DNA from: Anaerobacillus alkalilacustris
Lineage (GTDB): Bacteria > Bacillota > Bacilli > Bacillales > Anaerobacillaceae
DNA length: 64,000 nt
Assembly: GCF_001866005.1 (NCBI RefSeq)
Contig: NZ_MLQR01000002.1
Location: forward strand, 561-64,560
Direction of reading: 5' to 3'
Below the pieces are notes generated by a model. It was not told the DNA's origin. It worked only from the letters and a program-made list of their open reading frames with translations, and ran no database searches. The translations under genes were made by a program, and so were the position numbers. The stretch's first letter is position 1. Each line of letters begins with the position of its first letter. This document shows positions 28,451 through 37,766 of the stretch, in pieces.

Positions 28451-28671
28451 AATCAGAATTTATAAATGTTTAACTTGGAAACTGTCTAGCGTAAACAGCC
28501 TACGAGCTCGATCACTTCAGTCAAGCTCCTGACTTAATAACTACATGTATAACGTCTCTGAATAGCTTCATGCAGCTTCTGCGGTTACTCGTCGCACGGA
28601 AAACAATTGCTCTTGAGCAAACGGAGTGGCACAGGAGCAGCTGCTCGTGACCAAGGCGCTTGCGCTTTTCT
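28451..28671. repeat. Dispersed intergenic repeat A, copy 2
   Basis: Starts AATCAGAATTTATAAATG, TTTAACTTGGAAACTGTCTAG, contains GAGCTCGATCACTTCAGTCA and CGTCGCACGGAAAACAATTG, and ends CAAGGCGCTTGCGCTTTTCTT. The middle is almost the same as in copy 3 at 37343. Confidence 0.8.
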
Positions 28672-28799
28672 TGGATTTATACATGCTCCTCCTATTTTCT
28701 GCTCGATTCTCTGTTTTTTTGCACGTTCACTGAGTTGTGCACGATCCTCCGAAACAGTGCTTGAATGAACAAGCCTGATGATAATTGGTAAGATTATAT

Positions 28800-28945
28800 T
28801 TATACACACTCTTAAGGGGCATTAAGAAACCCTTCTTAAAACTTAAGAAAAATCAAAAAGTTTAGGGGTGGGTAACCAACCATAAAGCTGACTCCAATCC
28901 GTAGGGAATGAAGGAACCCCCACGGATTGGAGTCAGCTTTATACA
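28800..28945. repeat. Intergenic repeat C, copy 1
   Basis: Its left part has CACTCTTAAGG, CTTAAAACTTAAGAAAA and AAAAGTTTAGGGGTGGG. Its right part is AGGGAATGAAGGAACCCCC flanked by a 19-bp perfect inverted repeat (28884-28902 with 28924-28942 approximately). It shares both parts with the copy at 48537. The hairpin-rich ends recall non-autonomous IS200/IS605 remnants, which is only a suggestion. Confidence 0.6.
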
Positions 28946-29056
28946 ATGTTTTCCTAGATTATTTCATTGTATAATGTATAAAAATAAGTTAATATACAAT
29001 TAGTTAATATATAGAATAAGGTTAATAAATGGTTTACACTTTTTGGAGGAGATGTA

Positions 29057-29506
29057 ATGAATAAAGGGCAACGTCATATTAAAATTAGAGAAATTATTGC
29101 TAATAAAGAAATTGAAACTCAAGATGATTTAGTGGATCATCTAAAAAATGCTGGTTATAACGTTACACAGGCTACTGTTTCAAGAGATATTAAAGAATTG
29201 CACCTTGTAAAAGTACCGATGTTGGATGGTAGATACAAATACAGCTTGCCAGCAGACCAACGGTTTAATCCTTTACAAAAGTTAAAGCGTTCGTTAATGG
29301 ACTGCTTTGTGAGTATAGATCAAACTAATAATTTAATCGTGATGAAAACTTTACCAGGTAATGCTAATGCTGTTGGGGCTTTAATTGATAATTTAGATTG
29401 GAATGAAATATTAGGAACAATTTGTGGTGACGATACAATCTTGATTATTTGTCGGACAAATGAAGACTGCCCTGTACTTGTTGAGCGTTTTTTAGAAATG
29501 CTCTAG
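29057..29506 (+). CDS. argR: Arginine repressor ArgR/AhrC
   Basis: ArgR, a hexamer with L-arginine as co-repressor, represses arginine synthesis and activates catabolism. The 149 residues contain an N-terminal winged helix with [16 protein letters not shown] near 39-54 and a C-terminal arginine-binding core with [10 protein letters not shown] and [21 protein letters not shown] precedes the ATG. Its regulon may include the ABC transporter at 52836. The place before recN is conserved in Bacillus. Confidence 0.95.
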   Translation: MNKGQRHIKIREIIANKEIETQDDLVDHLKNAGYNVTQATVSRDIKELHLVKVPMLDGRYKYSLPADQRFNPLQKLKRSLMDCFVSIDQTNNLIVMKTLPGNANAVGALIDNLDWNEILGTICGDDTILIICRTNEDCPVLVERFLEML

Positions 29507-29535
29507 GATGAGATGTAACCAAGGAAGTGAATGAT

Positions 29536-31272
29536 GTGTTAATTGAGCTATCGATTAAAAATTTTGCCATTATTGAAGATTTAACAATTCCTTTTGAAAA
29601 AGGTCTTACTGTATTAACTGGTGAGACAGGGGCTGGAAAGTCAATAATTATTGATGCTATTAGTTTACTTGTCGGGGGAAGAGGATCTTCAGAATTTGTA
29701 CGTCATGGAGCAAAGCGTTCGGAAATTCAGGGTCTATTCTTTATTGAAGATCAAACTCATTATATATACAGTAAGGCACAACAGTTAGGGATTGAAATAA
29801 ATGAGGATCAAATGGTTATATTACAAAGAGACATAACAGCTCAAGGTAAGACCATTTGTAGGATTAATGGTAAGCTGGTAACTCTCGCAATTTTGCGTGA
29901 AATTGGACAAACATTGGTTGACATTCATGGCCAACATGAACATCAACATTTAATGCAAGTCGATCGTCATCTATCATTACTTGATCAATTTGCAGATGAA
30001 AAAATAAATAATGCTATTATAGAATATAAAAAAATTTATAAAACTTTTGTCTCGTTAACTAACCAAGTGAAGCAATTTTCAGAAAACGAACAACAGCTAG
30101 CTCATCGTTTGGACTTACTAAAATATCAACTTAATGAAATTGAAAAAGCAAACTTAACTCCTGGTGAAGACAATACGCTTTATGAAGAGCGGTTGAAACT
30201 TTCTAATGGTGAAAAGCTTTATAAAACCATTTTTGATAGTTACCATAGTTTATATGGTGATGGGAAAGGTTTAGATTGGGTAATGCTCGCAATGAATAAT
30301 GTTGAGGAAGCGGCTTCAATCGATAAGGAATTGACTTCGCTCAAAGAAACGGTTGATAATTGTTATTATTTATTAGAAGAAGCATCTTATTCATTAAGGG
30401 ATTATTATGAGTCAATTGAATTTGATCCTAATCGATTAAATTTTATTGAGTCTAGACTTAATGAAATTTTGCAGCTAAAACGTAAATATGGGGAAAGTGT
30501 ATCAGAAATATTAGAATATGCTTCTAAAATTGAAGAAGAAATTGACTCTCTACTTCATAGAGAGGAGAAAATTGAAAAACTTGAAATTCAATTAGAGAGT
30601 ATAATTCAAGATCTTTTTATTGAAGCTAAAAATTTGACGCTATTAAGAAGAGAAGCAGCAATTGACCTCACTGAACAAATATCTCGTCAATTAAAAGACC
30701 TGTATATGGAAAAAACAAAGTTTAACATACAATTTACGTATAGGACAGCCACTGAAAAGGATCCGATATTAGATGGAAAAAATATTCATTTTAATGAGGA
30801 CGGCTTAGATAAGATTGAATTTTTACTATCTACGAATCCTGGAGAACCATTAAAGCCTTTAGCAAAAATTGCTTCAGGAGGAGAAATTTCGCGTATAATG
30901 CTAGCATTAAAATCAATTTTTTCTAACCAGCATGGTGTAACTTCACTCATTTTTGATGAGGTTGATACTGGGGTTAGTGGGCGTGTAGCCCAGGCAATAG
31001 CTGAAAAAATCTATAATGTTTCAACAAAGTCACAAGTACTGTGTATTACTCACTTACCACAAGTTGCTGCTATGGCAAATACGCATTTATATATATCTAA
31101 AGAACAATCAGATGATAAAACAGTGACAAAAGTTGCTTCCTTGCAAGAAAAGGAACAAATTGAGGAAGTTGCACGAATGTTATCTGGAGTTAAAACAACC
31201 GACTTAACAAGAGAAAATGCTAAAGAACTATTAAGTCAAGCTAAAAAAAAGAAATATATCTTGAAAAGCTAA
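29536..31272 (+). CDS. recN: DNA repair protein RecN
   Basis: RecN is an SMC-like ATPase acting early at DNA double-strand breaks. The 578 residues have Walker A GETGAGKSIIIDAI near 30, a central coiled coil, the ABC signature ASGGEISRIMLALKS near 450, and Walker B LIFDEVDTGVSG near 475. The GTG at 29536 is eight bases after AAGGAAG and gives the usual opening MLIELSIKNFAIIEDL; the GTG at 29527 lies in the ribosome-binding site. Confidence 0.96.
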   Translation: MLIELSIKNFAIIEDLTIPFEKGLTVLTGETGAGKSIIIDAISLLVGGRGSSEFVRHGAKRSEIQGLFFIEDQTHYIYSKAQQLGIEINEDQMVILQRDITAQGKTICRINGKLVTLAILREIGQTLVDIHGQHEHQHLMQVDRHLSLLDQFADEKINNAIIEYKKIYKTFVSLTNQVKQFSENEQQLAHRLDLLKYQLNEIEKANLTPGEDNTLYEERLKLSNGEKLYKTIFDSYHSLYGDGKGLDWVMLAMNNVEEAASIDKELTSLKETVDNCYYLLEEASYSLRDYYESIEFDPNRLNFIESRLNEILQLKRKYGESVSEILEYASKIEEEIDSLLHREEKIEKLEIQLESIIQDLFIEAKNLTLLRREAAIDLTEQISRQLKDLYMEKTKFNIQFTYRTATEKDPILDGKNIHFNEDGLDKIEFLLSTNPGEPLKPLAKIASGGEISRIMLALKSIFSNQHGVTSLIFDEVDTGVSGRVAQAIAEKIYNVSTKSQVLCITHLPQVAAMANTHLYISKEQSDDKTVTKVASLQEKEQIEEVARMLSGVKTTDLTRENAKELLSQAKKKKYILKS

Positions 31273-31295
31273 CCAATTAAGGTTAGCTTTTTTAT
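31265..31295 (+). terminator. Terminator after recN
   Basis: AAAGCTAACC (31265-31274) pairs with GGTTAGCTTT (31281-31290), followed by a T run. It overlaps the last codons of recN. Confidence 0.88.
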
Positions 31296-31391
31296 TGTTT
31301 GTTAGTTATAAATGTGGTGTTAAGAGGCAACATTAATATTACAGCCAATCATGGAGGTGTAGGTTAGGAGCGAGGAGAGTGAAGAGAAAAA

Positions 31392-32666
31392 ATGGTAGAA
31401 AAAAGAAAGATTATAGGTGTAATTCTCCTTGTTTTCGTTATAGGTATCGGATTTTACAAACCGATCCAAAAGTACGTCAGTATCCCAAAGGAGTTGGTAC
31501 TTATTGAAGGCCAACAAAAGGATTTGCAAAAAGCGTTTCCTGTATTTAATCTTTCCTCAAAAAGTGATTTTGTAAAAGTAAATGAGGATACATTTGCAGT
31601 AGAAGGTGCTAAGCAAGGTGATGCTAACGTGATAGTTACAGTGGGAGGGGCTCCTGTAAAGAACGTAAATGTAAAAGTATTAAAAGATATAAGGGTAATT
31701 CCGGGTGGACAATCTATAGGTGTCAAGTTAAATACATTAGGAGTGTTAGTCGTTGGTCACCATTTAGTTGACAGTAAAGATGGTGAAAAGTCTCCAGGAG
31801 AAATTGCTGAGATTGAAGTAGGCGATATTATCACTAAAATTAACGGAAAAAAAATAGAAAATATGACGCAAGTAACTCCACTTGTTCAAGAAGCTGGTGA
31901 AAAGAAAGAACCATTAAAGTTAGAGATAATGCGTGAAAACGAAATACTAAAAAAAGAACTTACTCCAATAAAGGCTAAAGGAGAAAGCTCATATCGGCTT
32001 GGTTTATACATTAGAGATTCAGCGGCTGGTGTAGGTACGCTTACTTTTTTTCACCCTAATACCAATAAATATGGTGCATTGGGACATGTAATTTCTGACA
32101 TGGATACCCAAAAGCCAATTATTGTTAACGATGGGCAAATTGTTAGTTCATTAGTTACTTCAATTGAAAAAGGAAGTAATGGTGATCCAGGAGAAAAGCT
32201 AGCGCGCTTTACTAATGACAGAAAAGTATTGGGAACCATTACCAAGAATAGTCCATTTGGAATATTTGGCGAGTTACATGATCCAATAAAAAATAATGTT
32301 TTAGATCAAGCAATGCCAATAACGTTATCGCATCAAGTAAAAGAAGGTCCAGCGCAGATTTTAACTGTTGTAGAAGGTGAAGAAGTTAGAGAATTCGATA
32401 TAGAAATTGTAAGTTCAGTTCCACAAAAATTTCCTGCAACTAAAGGTATGGTAATAAAAGTAACCGATCCAGAACTTTTAGAAGCGACAGGTGGAATCAT
32501 TCAAGGAATGAGTGGTAGTCCTATTATTCAGGACGGTAAGGTAATTGGAGCAGTAACACATGTGTTTGTTAATGATCCAACTAGCGGTTATGCTTGTCAT
32601 ATTGAGTGGATGTTGCAAGAAGCAGGAATTGACATTTATAATAACGAAAAGGCTAAGGCGAGTTGA
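31392..32666 (+). CDS. spoIVB: SpoIVB serine peptidase
   Basis: SpoIVB is secreted by the forespore and triggers sigma-K activation in the mother cell by cutting SpoIVFA. The 424 residues show an N-terminal membrane segment (about 5-25), a PDZ domain ([15 protein letters not shown] to about 200), and the S55 peptidase domain. Candidate catalytic residues are the His in [10 protein letters not shown], the Asp in [12 protein letters not shown] and the Ser in [14 protein letters not shown]. It is followed by spo0A, as in B. subtilis. Sigma-G control is expected, but no clear promoter was found. Confidence 0.95.
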   Translation: MVEKRKIIGVILLVFVIGIGFYKPIQKYVSIPKELVLIEGQQKDLQKAFPVFNLSSKSDFVKVNEDTFAVEGAKQGDANVIVTVGGAPVKNVNVKVLKDIRVIPGGQSIGVKLNTLGVLVVGHHLVDSKDGEKSPGEIAEIEVGDIITKINGKKIENMTQVTPLVQEAGEKKEPLKLEIMRENEILKKELTPIKAKGESSYRLGLYIRDSAAGVGTLTFFHPNTNKYGALGHVISDMDTQKPIIVNDGQIVSSLVTSIEKGSNGDPGEKLARFTNDRKVLGTITKNSPFGIFGELHDPIKNNVLDQAMPITLSHQVKEGPAQILTVVEGEEVREFDIEIVSSVPQKFPATKGMVIKVTDPELLEATGGIIQGMSGSPIIQDGKVIGAVTHVFVNDPTSGYACHIEWMLQEAGIDIYNNEKAKAS

Positions 32667-32692
32667 ATACAACTCGATCCAAGCCTTTTTTT
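32649..32692 (+). terminator. Terminator after spoIVB
   Basis: AAGGC...GAGTTG pairs with CAACTC...GCCTT around AATA, followed by eight T. Confidence 0.8.
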
Positions 32693-32795
32693 TGTGTGGA
32701 AAAACGATCGAAACACCCTTGATATACAATAGTTGTAATTTTTATTCCATTTTTGATGAATAACATGGTATTATATACGTAAGTAGTAAAGAATT

Positions 32796-32802
32796 TTCGA
32801 CA
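32796..32802 (-). promoter_or_regulatory. 0A box upstream of spo0A (distal)
   Basis: TTCGACA is the reverse complement of the TGTCGAA core of the Spo0A-binding site. It lies 187 bases before the spo0A start codon, as expected for auto-control. A degenerate GGTCGAAA occurs at 32839. Confidence 0.6.
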
Positions 32803-32858
32803 AATTAGTGTTTTGATTATTGTCAAGTATCGAATGAGGTCGAAATTGTAAGAAAAAC

Positions 32859-32887
32859 AGGGATTTTTCTATAAATAATGAGAATTC
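32859..32887 (+). promoter_or_regulatory. Possible sigma-H promoter of spo0A
   Basis: AGGGATTT (32859-32866) and GAATTCT (32882-32888) resemble sigma-H elements, but the spacing is one or two bases longer than usual. In B. subtilis spo0A has a sigma-H promoter flanked by 0A boxes, and the arrangement here is alike. Confidence 0.4.
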
Positions 32888-32925
32888 TAATATTTTTTTA
32901 AAAATTTAAAGGTATTTTTACCTTG

Positions 32926-32934
32926 TTGTCGAAA
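32926..32934 (+). promoter_or_regulatory. 0A box upstream of spo0A (proximal)
   Basis: TTGTCGAAA contains the full TGTCGAA core. It lies downstream of the possible sigma-H promoter and 56 bases before the start codon. Confidence 0.65.
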
Positions 32935-32988
32935 TGGTTGAGTGGATGATAACAAAGAATAAACTTATATATCAGGGAGGAACAATCA

Positions 32989-33780
32989 GTGCAAATAATA
33001 AAAGTTTGTATTGCGGATGATAATCGTGAGTTGGTCGGTTTACTTGAAGAATATATTTCAAGCCAAAGTGACATGGAAGTAGCAGGTGTGGCATATAATG
33101 GACAAGAATGTTTAACGTTAGTACAACAAGAACAACCGGATGTGCTTATTCTAGATATAATAATGCCGCATCTTGATGGATTAGCTGTGTTAGAAAGATT
33201 AAGTCAACAAGGTTTAGCTAAGAAACCAAACATTATAATGTTAACAGCTTTTGGTCAGGAGGACGTAACTAAGAAAGCGGTAGAATTAGGGGCTTCTTAC
33301 TATATTCTAAAACCATTTGACATGGATACCTTAATTAATAAAGTGAAAGAGGTTTGCGGAAGTGGTCAACCGATCTTACCACAAAAAAACTCTTCATTTA
33401 ATGTTGCTAGAAAGGAACCTAAACAATTTAATTTAGATGCTAGTATAACGAGTATTATTCATGAAATCGGTGTCCCAGCACATATCAAAGGCTATATGTA
33501 CCTACGTGAAGCGATTACAATGGTTTATAATGATATAGAATTATTAGGTTCTATTACAAAAGTACTTTATCCAGATATAGCGAAAAAATTTAATACTACT
33601 TCTAGTCGAGTTGAACGTGCCATTCGTCATGCAATTGAGGTTGCGTGGAGCCGTGGTAATATAGAGTCTATATCTAATTTGTTTGGCTATACTGTAAGTC
33701 ATACGAAAGCAAAACCTACCAACTCCGAGTTTATCGCAATGGTTGCGGATAAATTAAGAATTGAACATAAAGTAAGCTGA
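32989..33780 (+). CDS. spo0A: Sporulation master regulator Spo0A
   Basis: Spo0A, phosphorylated through the phosphorelay, starts sporulation by binding 0A boxes. The 263 residues have a receiver domain (1-120) with the acidic pocket IADDN, the phosphorylated D56 in [14 protein letters not shown] and K in [11 protein letters not shown] hinge and the C-terminal DNA-binding domain follow, with [20 protein letters not shown] near 210-229 as recognition region. The GTG start is eight bases after GGGAGG. Candidate 0A boxes upstream suggest self-regulation. Confidence 0.98.
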   Translation: MQIIKVCIADDNRELVGLLEEYISSQSDMEVAGVAYNGQECLTLVQQEQPDVLILDIIMPHLDGLAVLERLSQQGLAKKPNIIMLTAFGQEDVTKKAVELGASYYILKPFDMDTLINKVKEVCGSGQPILPQKNSSFNVARKEPKQFNLDASITSIIHEIGVPAHIKGYMYLREAITMVYNDIELLGSITKVLYPDIAKKFNTTSSRVERAIRHAIEVAWSRGNIESISNLFGYTVSHTKAKPTNSEFIAMVADKLRIEHKVS

Positions 33781-33783
33781 TAT

Positions 33784-33830
33784 AAAAAAGTATTATTTGC
33801 GACAGGCTCCGTAAATAATACTTTTTTTGT
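33784..33830 (+). terminator. Terminator after spo0A
   Basis: AAAAAAGTATTATTT (33784-33798) pairs with AAATAATACTTTTTTT (33814-33829); the loop is GC-rich. Strong T tail. Confidence 0.9.
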
Positions 33831-34092
33831 CGTTAAAGCAGAACTATTATATTTGAGTTCCGAAACTTTTTGAAAGAACGAATGTTAAATGTAAGTAATA
33901 ATAATTATTGTTTTTTCATTTACTATTGTTTTTTAATTTTTATGTAAAAATTAAGTAAATTCTGTATTAGGTAATTATATAACAGATAAATGATAGATAT
34001 ATAACAGTGAGAGATTTTTAGGAAATATCCCCCAATTAAATTCGTGAAAAAAAATTATAAAATAGTAATATTTCACGTTTTTGTCATATACA

Positions 34093-34120
34093 TTTGAATA
34101 AAAACAGTATATAATATAAT
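34093..34120 (+). promoter_or_regulatory. Candidate promoter of the pfl operon
   Basis: TTTGAA (34093-34098) and TATAAT (34115-34120) are 16 bases apart. A second TATAAT overlaps at 34110-34115. The predicted transcript would have a leader of about 170 bases before pflB. Confidence 0.55.
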
Positions 34121-34126
34121 TAACGA

Positions 34127-34229
34127 ACACGGTGATACAGCAACTGGACCTTCAATGGAACAGGATATGGGGGGCCTGTATTAACCGGTTGTCTACTACA
34201 AAGAGTTTTAGTTATCTAACTTTTTTTTT
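34127..34229 (+). promoter_or_regulatory. Structured pflB leader, class not identified
   Basis: CAACTGG (34141-34147) pairs with CCGGTTG (34185-34191, one G-U), enclosing ACAGG (34160-34164) with CCTGT (34175-34179) and the purine-rich loop ATATGGGGGG. The segment is GC-richer than the AT-rich sequence around it. Farther down AGTTA-TC-TAACT runs straight into nine T (34221-34229), which resembles a weak terminator. That layout suggests an attenuator or riboswitch-like element. It lacks the CCGCCTGGGC core of the ZTP (pfl motif) riboswitch, and I cannot match it to another class. Confidence 0.4.
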
Positions 34230-34238
34230 AGATGAGAA

Positions 34239-34254
34239 TGTGAAAAAAATCACA
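34239..34254. promoter_or_regulatory. Fnr- or Rex-type palindrome before pflB
   Basis: TGTGA-AAAAAA-TCACA is an exact Fnr box. Extended by one base each side it also matches 16 of 18 positions of the Rex operator (TTGTGAA-N4-TTCACAA). It lies downstream of the only good promoter, where Rex-type repression fits better than Fnr activation. Either would give oxygen- or redox-dependent expression. Confidence 0.65.
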
Positions 34255-34295
34255 ACACTTTTAAAAGAAGTTTTTGAACAGAGAGGGAGATGGAA

Positions 34296-36545
34296 ATGGA
34301 AGCTATGAAAGAAAAAGTGGAAGCTTGGAAAGGTTTTAACGTTGGCGAGTGGACAGAAAAAATTGATGTAAGGGATTTTATTAACAAAAACTGGGATCCT
34401 TATACTGGTGATGATACTTTTTTAGTTGGTCCAACTCAAACGACAAAAGAGCTTTGGGATCAAGTATTAGAATTAATGAAAAAAGAGCGTGAAAATGGGG
34501 GAGTACTAGATGTAGATACATCAACAATCTCTACAATCACTGCTCATGCTCCTGGATACATTGATAAAGATAAAGAAACAATTGTAGGTTTACAAACAGA
34601 TGCTCCTTTAAAACGTTCTATTCAACCAACTGGTGGAATTCGTATGATGGTTTCAGGTTGTGAGGCGTATGGTTTTAAATTAGATCCTGAAATCGAGAAA
34701 ATTTATACAGACTATCGCAAAACACACAATCAAGGTGTATTTGATGCTTATACAAGTGAAATGTTAGCGGCTCGTAAATCGGGGATCATTACTGGCCTTC
34801 CAGATGCATACGGACGCGGTAGAATTATTGGTGACTATCGTCGTGTAGCACTTTACGGTATAGACCGTTTAGTTGAAGATAAAAAAGCAGTGAAGAAAAG
34901 CTTTGAAAAAGGTGCGATGACTGCAGATACTATTCGTGATCGTGAAGAGGTTTCTGAACAAATTCGTTCACTTCAAGAATTAAAACAAATGGCAGCATCT
35001 TACGGTTTCGATATTTCAAAGCCTGCTGCAACTGCTAAAGAAGCATTCCAATGGCTATATTTTGGTTACTTAGCTGCTATCAAAGAGCAAAATGGTGCAG
35101 CAATGAGTTTAGGGCGTGTATCGACTTTCTTAGATGTTTATATTGAAAGAGATATAAAAGCTGGAATTTTAACTGAAGAAGAAGCTCAAGAAATTGTTGA
35201 TCATTTTGTTATGAAGCTTCGTTTAGTAAAATTCTTAAGAACGCCTGACTATGATGAGTTATTTAGTGGAGATCCTACTTGGGTTACAGAATCTTTAGGT
35301 GGTATGTCTACAGATGGACGCCCGTTAGTAACGAAAAACTCATTCCGTTTCTTATATACTTTAGTAAACTTAGGACCAGCACCTGAACCTAACTTAACTG
35401 TACTTTGGTCAACTGGATTACCTGAAGGATTTAAAAATTTCTGTTCGAAAATGTCAATTATGACAAGTTCTATCCAGTACGAAAATGATGACATTATGAG
35501 ACCAGAATATGGTGATGACTACGGTATTGCTTGCTGCGTATCTCCAATGCGTATCGGTAAGCAAATGCAATTCTTTGGTGCTCGTGCAAACTTAGCAAAA
35601 GCTTTACTCTATACAATTAATGGTGGAGTGGATGAAAAATCAAAAGCCCAAGTTGGACCGAAATTTGATCCAATTACTTCTGAGTACCTTGAGTATGATG
35701 AGTTAGTTGAAAAGTTTGATAAAGTTCAAGATTGGTTAGCAGAGCTATATATTAATTCATTAAACGTTATTCACTATATGCATGACAAATATAGTTATGA
35801 AAGAATTGAAATGGCTCTTCATGACCAAAATATTCTACGTACAATGGCTTGTGGTATCGCTGGATTATCAGTAGTAGCTGATGCACTAAGTGCAGTGAAA
35901 CATGCAAAAGTTAAAGTAATCCGTGATGAGGATGGAATTGCTGTAGATTATGAAATCCAAGGAGATTTCCCTAAATACGGTAATAACGATCCACTTGTTG
36001 ATGACATTGCTATTAATATTGTGAAAAACTTTATGGAAAAGTTACGTCAGCACCCAACTTACCGTGGTGCATTACAAACTCAATCAGTTTTAACAATTAC
36101 TTCTAACGTTGTTTATGGTAAGAAAACTGGTAATACACCAGACGGAAGAAAATCTGGTGAGCCTTTTGCACCAGGTGCAAATCCAATGCACGGGCGTGAT
36201 CAAAAAGGTGCATTAGCATCGTTAAACTCTGTTGCAAAAATTCCTTTCGAACATTGTCAAGATGGAATTTCTTGTACATTCTCAATTGTACCGAAAGCTC
36301 TTGGTAAAGATGAAGAATCTCAAGTTAAGAATTTATCAGCAATACTAGACGGTTATGCATCACAAACAGGCCATCACATTAATGTTAACGTGTTTGATCG
36401 TGAACAATTATTAGATGCTATGGAGCATCCTGAGAAATACCCTCAATTAACTATTCGTGTGTCTGGCTATGCTGTAAACTTTATTAAATTAACGAGAGAA
36501 CAGCAAATTGATGTTATTAACCGTACTTTCCACGAAAGTATGTGA
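34296..36545 (+). CDS. pflB: Formate C-acetyltransferase (pyruvate formate-lyase)
   Basis: PflB converts pyruvate and CoA to acetyl-CoA and formate in anaerobic fermentation. The 749 residues contain the active-site cysteine pair in [14 protein letters not shown] (near 412) and the C-terminal glycyl-radical motif [10 protein letters not shown] (near 725), both intact. The ATG at 34296 is at usable distance from AGGGAG; the ATG at 34290 directly touches it. pflA follows five bases after the stop, so activase and enzyme are co-expressed. Evidently oxygen-sensitive. Confidence 0.97.
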   Translation: MEAMKEKVEAWKGFNVGEWTEKIDVRDFINKNWDPYTGDDTFLVGPTQTTKELWDQVLELMKKERENGGVLDVDTSTISTITAHAPGYIDKDKETIVGLQTDAPLKRSIQPTGGIRMMVSGCEAYGFKLDPEIEKIYTDYRKTHNQGVFDAYTSEMLAARKSGIITGLPDAYGRGRIIGDYRRVALYGIDRLVEDKKAVKKSFEKGAMTADTIRDREEVSEQIRSLQELKQMAASYGFDISKPAATAKEAFQWLYFGYLAAIKEQNGAAMSLGRVSTFLDVYIERDIKAGILTEEEAQEIVDHFVMKLRLVKFLRTPDYDELFSGDPTWVTESLGGMSTDGRPLVTKNSFRFLYTLVNLGPAPEPNLTVLWSTGLPEGFKNFCSKMSIMTSSIQYENDDIMRPEYGDDYGIACCVSPMRIGKQMQFFGARANLAKALLYTINGGVDEKSKAQVGPKFDPITSEYLEYDELVEKFDKVQDWLAELYINSLNVIHYMHDKYSYERIEMALHDQNILRTMACGIAGLSVVADALSAVKHAKVKVIRDEDGIAVDYEIQGDFPKYGNNDPLVDDIAINIVKNFMEKLRQHPTYRGALQTQSVLTITSNVVYGKKTGNTPDGRKSGEPFAPGANPMHGRDQKGALASLNSVAKIPFEHCQDGISCTFSIVPKALGKDEESQVKNLSAILDGYASQTGHHINVNVFDREQLLDAMEHPEKYPQLTIRVSGYAVNFIKLTREQQIDVINRTFHESM

Positions 36546-36550
36546 TCTAA

Positions 36551-37279
36551 ATGATAGGAAGAATCCATTCAGTTGAATCTTGCGGAACTGTTGACGGACC
36601 TGGTTTACGTTTCATTGTATTTCTCCAAGGTTGCAGTTTACGTTGTGCATATTGTCATAATCCTGATACATGGAAGCTTAGTGGTGGAACTGAAAAGAGT
36701 GTTGACGAGTTATTAGAAGAGGCAAAAGGGTATTTACCGTTTATGAAAGCATCCAACGGTGGTGTTACTTTAAGTGGTGGGGAACCTTTATTGCAACCTG
36801 ACTTTGTTTTAGAGTTTTTTAAAAAATGCAAAGAAGCGGGTATTCATACAACTTTAGATACTTCTGGTTCCGTTAAACCTAAAAATATTGATGAAATTCT
36901 TAAAGTGACAGATCTTGTACTCCTTGATATTAAGCATATTAAAGAGGAAAAACATAAAGAAATAACAGGTTTGTCGAATAAGAATACGCTAGAATTTGCA
37001 AAGCTTCTTGATCAAAAGGGTATTCCAGTTTGGATTAGATACGTTCTTGTTCCTGGATTGTCTAATGATGACAAAGATTTAAGTGAGTTAGGTGACTTCT
37101 TAGGAACTCTTTCAAATATTGAAAAGGTCGATATACTACCTTATCATAAGATGGGAGAGTATAAATGGGAACAGCTTGGGTTAACAAATACTCTTGTAAA
37201 TGTTATGCCACCAAAGCAAGCTGACGTTGATAAAGCATATAACTTGTTAACAAAATCGAATAAAATAGTATCAGTTTAA
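36551..37279 (+). CDS. pflA: Pyruvate formate-lyase activating enzyme
   Basis: PflA is a radical-SAM enzyme that makes the glycyl radical on PflB. The 242 residues start with GRIHSVESCGTVDGPGLRF and carry the C-x3-C-x2-C cluster motif in CSLRCAYCHNPDTW near 30, followed by GGVTLSGGEPLLQPDF near 75. Its ribosome-binding site is weak, suggesting translational coupling to pflB. Ends the pfl operon. Confidence 0.96.
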   Translation: MIGRIHSVESCGTVDGPGLRFIVFLQGCSLRCAYCHNPDTWKLSGGTEKSVDELLEEAKGYLPFMKASNGGVTLSGGEPLLQPDFVLEFFKKCKEAGIHTTLDTSGSVKPKNIDEILKVTDLVLLDIKHIKEEKHKEITGLSNKNTLEFAKLLDQKGIPVWIRYVLVPGLSNDDKDLSELGDFLGTLSNIEKVDILPYHKMGEYKWEQLGLTNTLVNVMPPKQADVDKAYNLLTKSNKIVSV

Positions 37280-37332
37280 ATTAACATGAGAAAGAGCATA
37301 GCCATTCAGGCTATGCTCTTTCTCATGTTAAT
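37280..37332. terminator. Terminator after pflA
   Basis: A perfect 23-bp inverted repeat (37280-37302 with 37309-37331 approximately) around ATTCAG. The flanks are A/T-rich but lack a long T run, so it may also act as a 3' stabiliser. Confidence 0.8.
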
Positions 37333-37342
37333 TTGCTTTATT

Positions 37343-37540
37343 TACAGAATTTATAAATTTCTAACTTGAAAACTGTCTAGCGCAAGCAGCCTACGAGCTC
37401 GGTCACTTCAGTCAAGTTACTGACTTCAATGTCTTCTTGGATTACTACGAAGCAGCTTTGCTCCTGCGATTACGTCGCACGGAAAACAATTGCTCTTGAG
37501 CGAACGGAGTGGCACATGAGCAGCTGCTTGCGCTTTTCTT
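37343..37540. repeat. Dispersed intergenic repeat A, copy 3
   Basis: Begins ACAGAATTTATAAATTTC, TAACTTGAAAACTGTCTAG; has GAGCTCGGTCACTTCAGTCA and CGTCGCACGGAAAACAATTG; ends GCAGCTGCTTGCGCTTTTCTT. It lies directly after the pflA terminator. Most similar to copy 2. Confidence 0.8.
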
Positions 37541-37766
37541 GCTAAATATCATACCACAGGTTTTGAGCCACTAAGATATTATATTTAGTTGGGTTACTTT
37601 CATCTAGATTTAGTATCTGTGTAACTTGATTAGTGAGGAGATAAAATTCCCTCAAATAATAAAAGTTATAAATAATAGTAACAAAAGGATGAAAAAACAG
37701 GAAATGAGCAATACTAATAATGGAAAATTTTATAATTAGAATAGTATCTTTAATGGAGTGGAATGA

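Larger units (their letters stand above)
28336..29056. other. Long intergenic region with repeats A and C
   Basis: 720 bp between yqxC and argR. It contains a weak hairpin with a T run at 28341-28376, repeat A copy 2, repeat C copy 1 and the AT-rich argR promoter region. A small minus-strand open frame at 28585-28809 runs through repeat A and is not credible. Confidence 0.6.

Noticed and set aside
28585-28809. Minus-strand 74-codon frame
   Set aside because: It runs through repeat A copy 2 and has no ribosome-binding site.
31307-31338. Sigma-G promoter before spoIVB
   Set aside because: CATTAATA resembles a -10, but no -35 lies at proper spacing.
34127-34200. ZTP (pfl motif) riboswitch before pflB
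   Set aside because: The CCGCCTGGGC element and the paired GTGG/CCAC core are absent.
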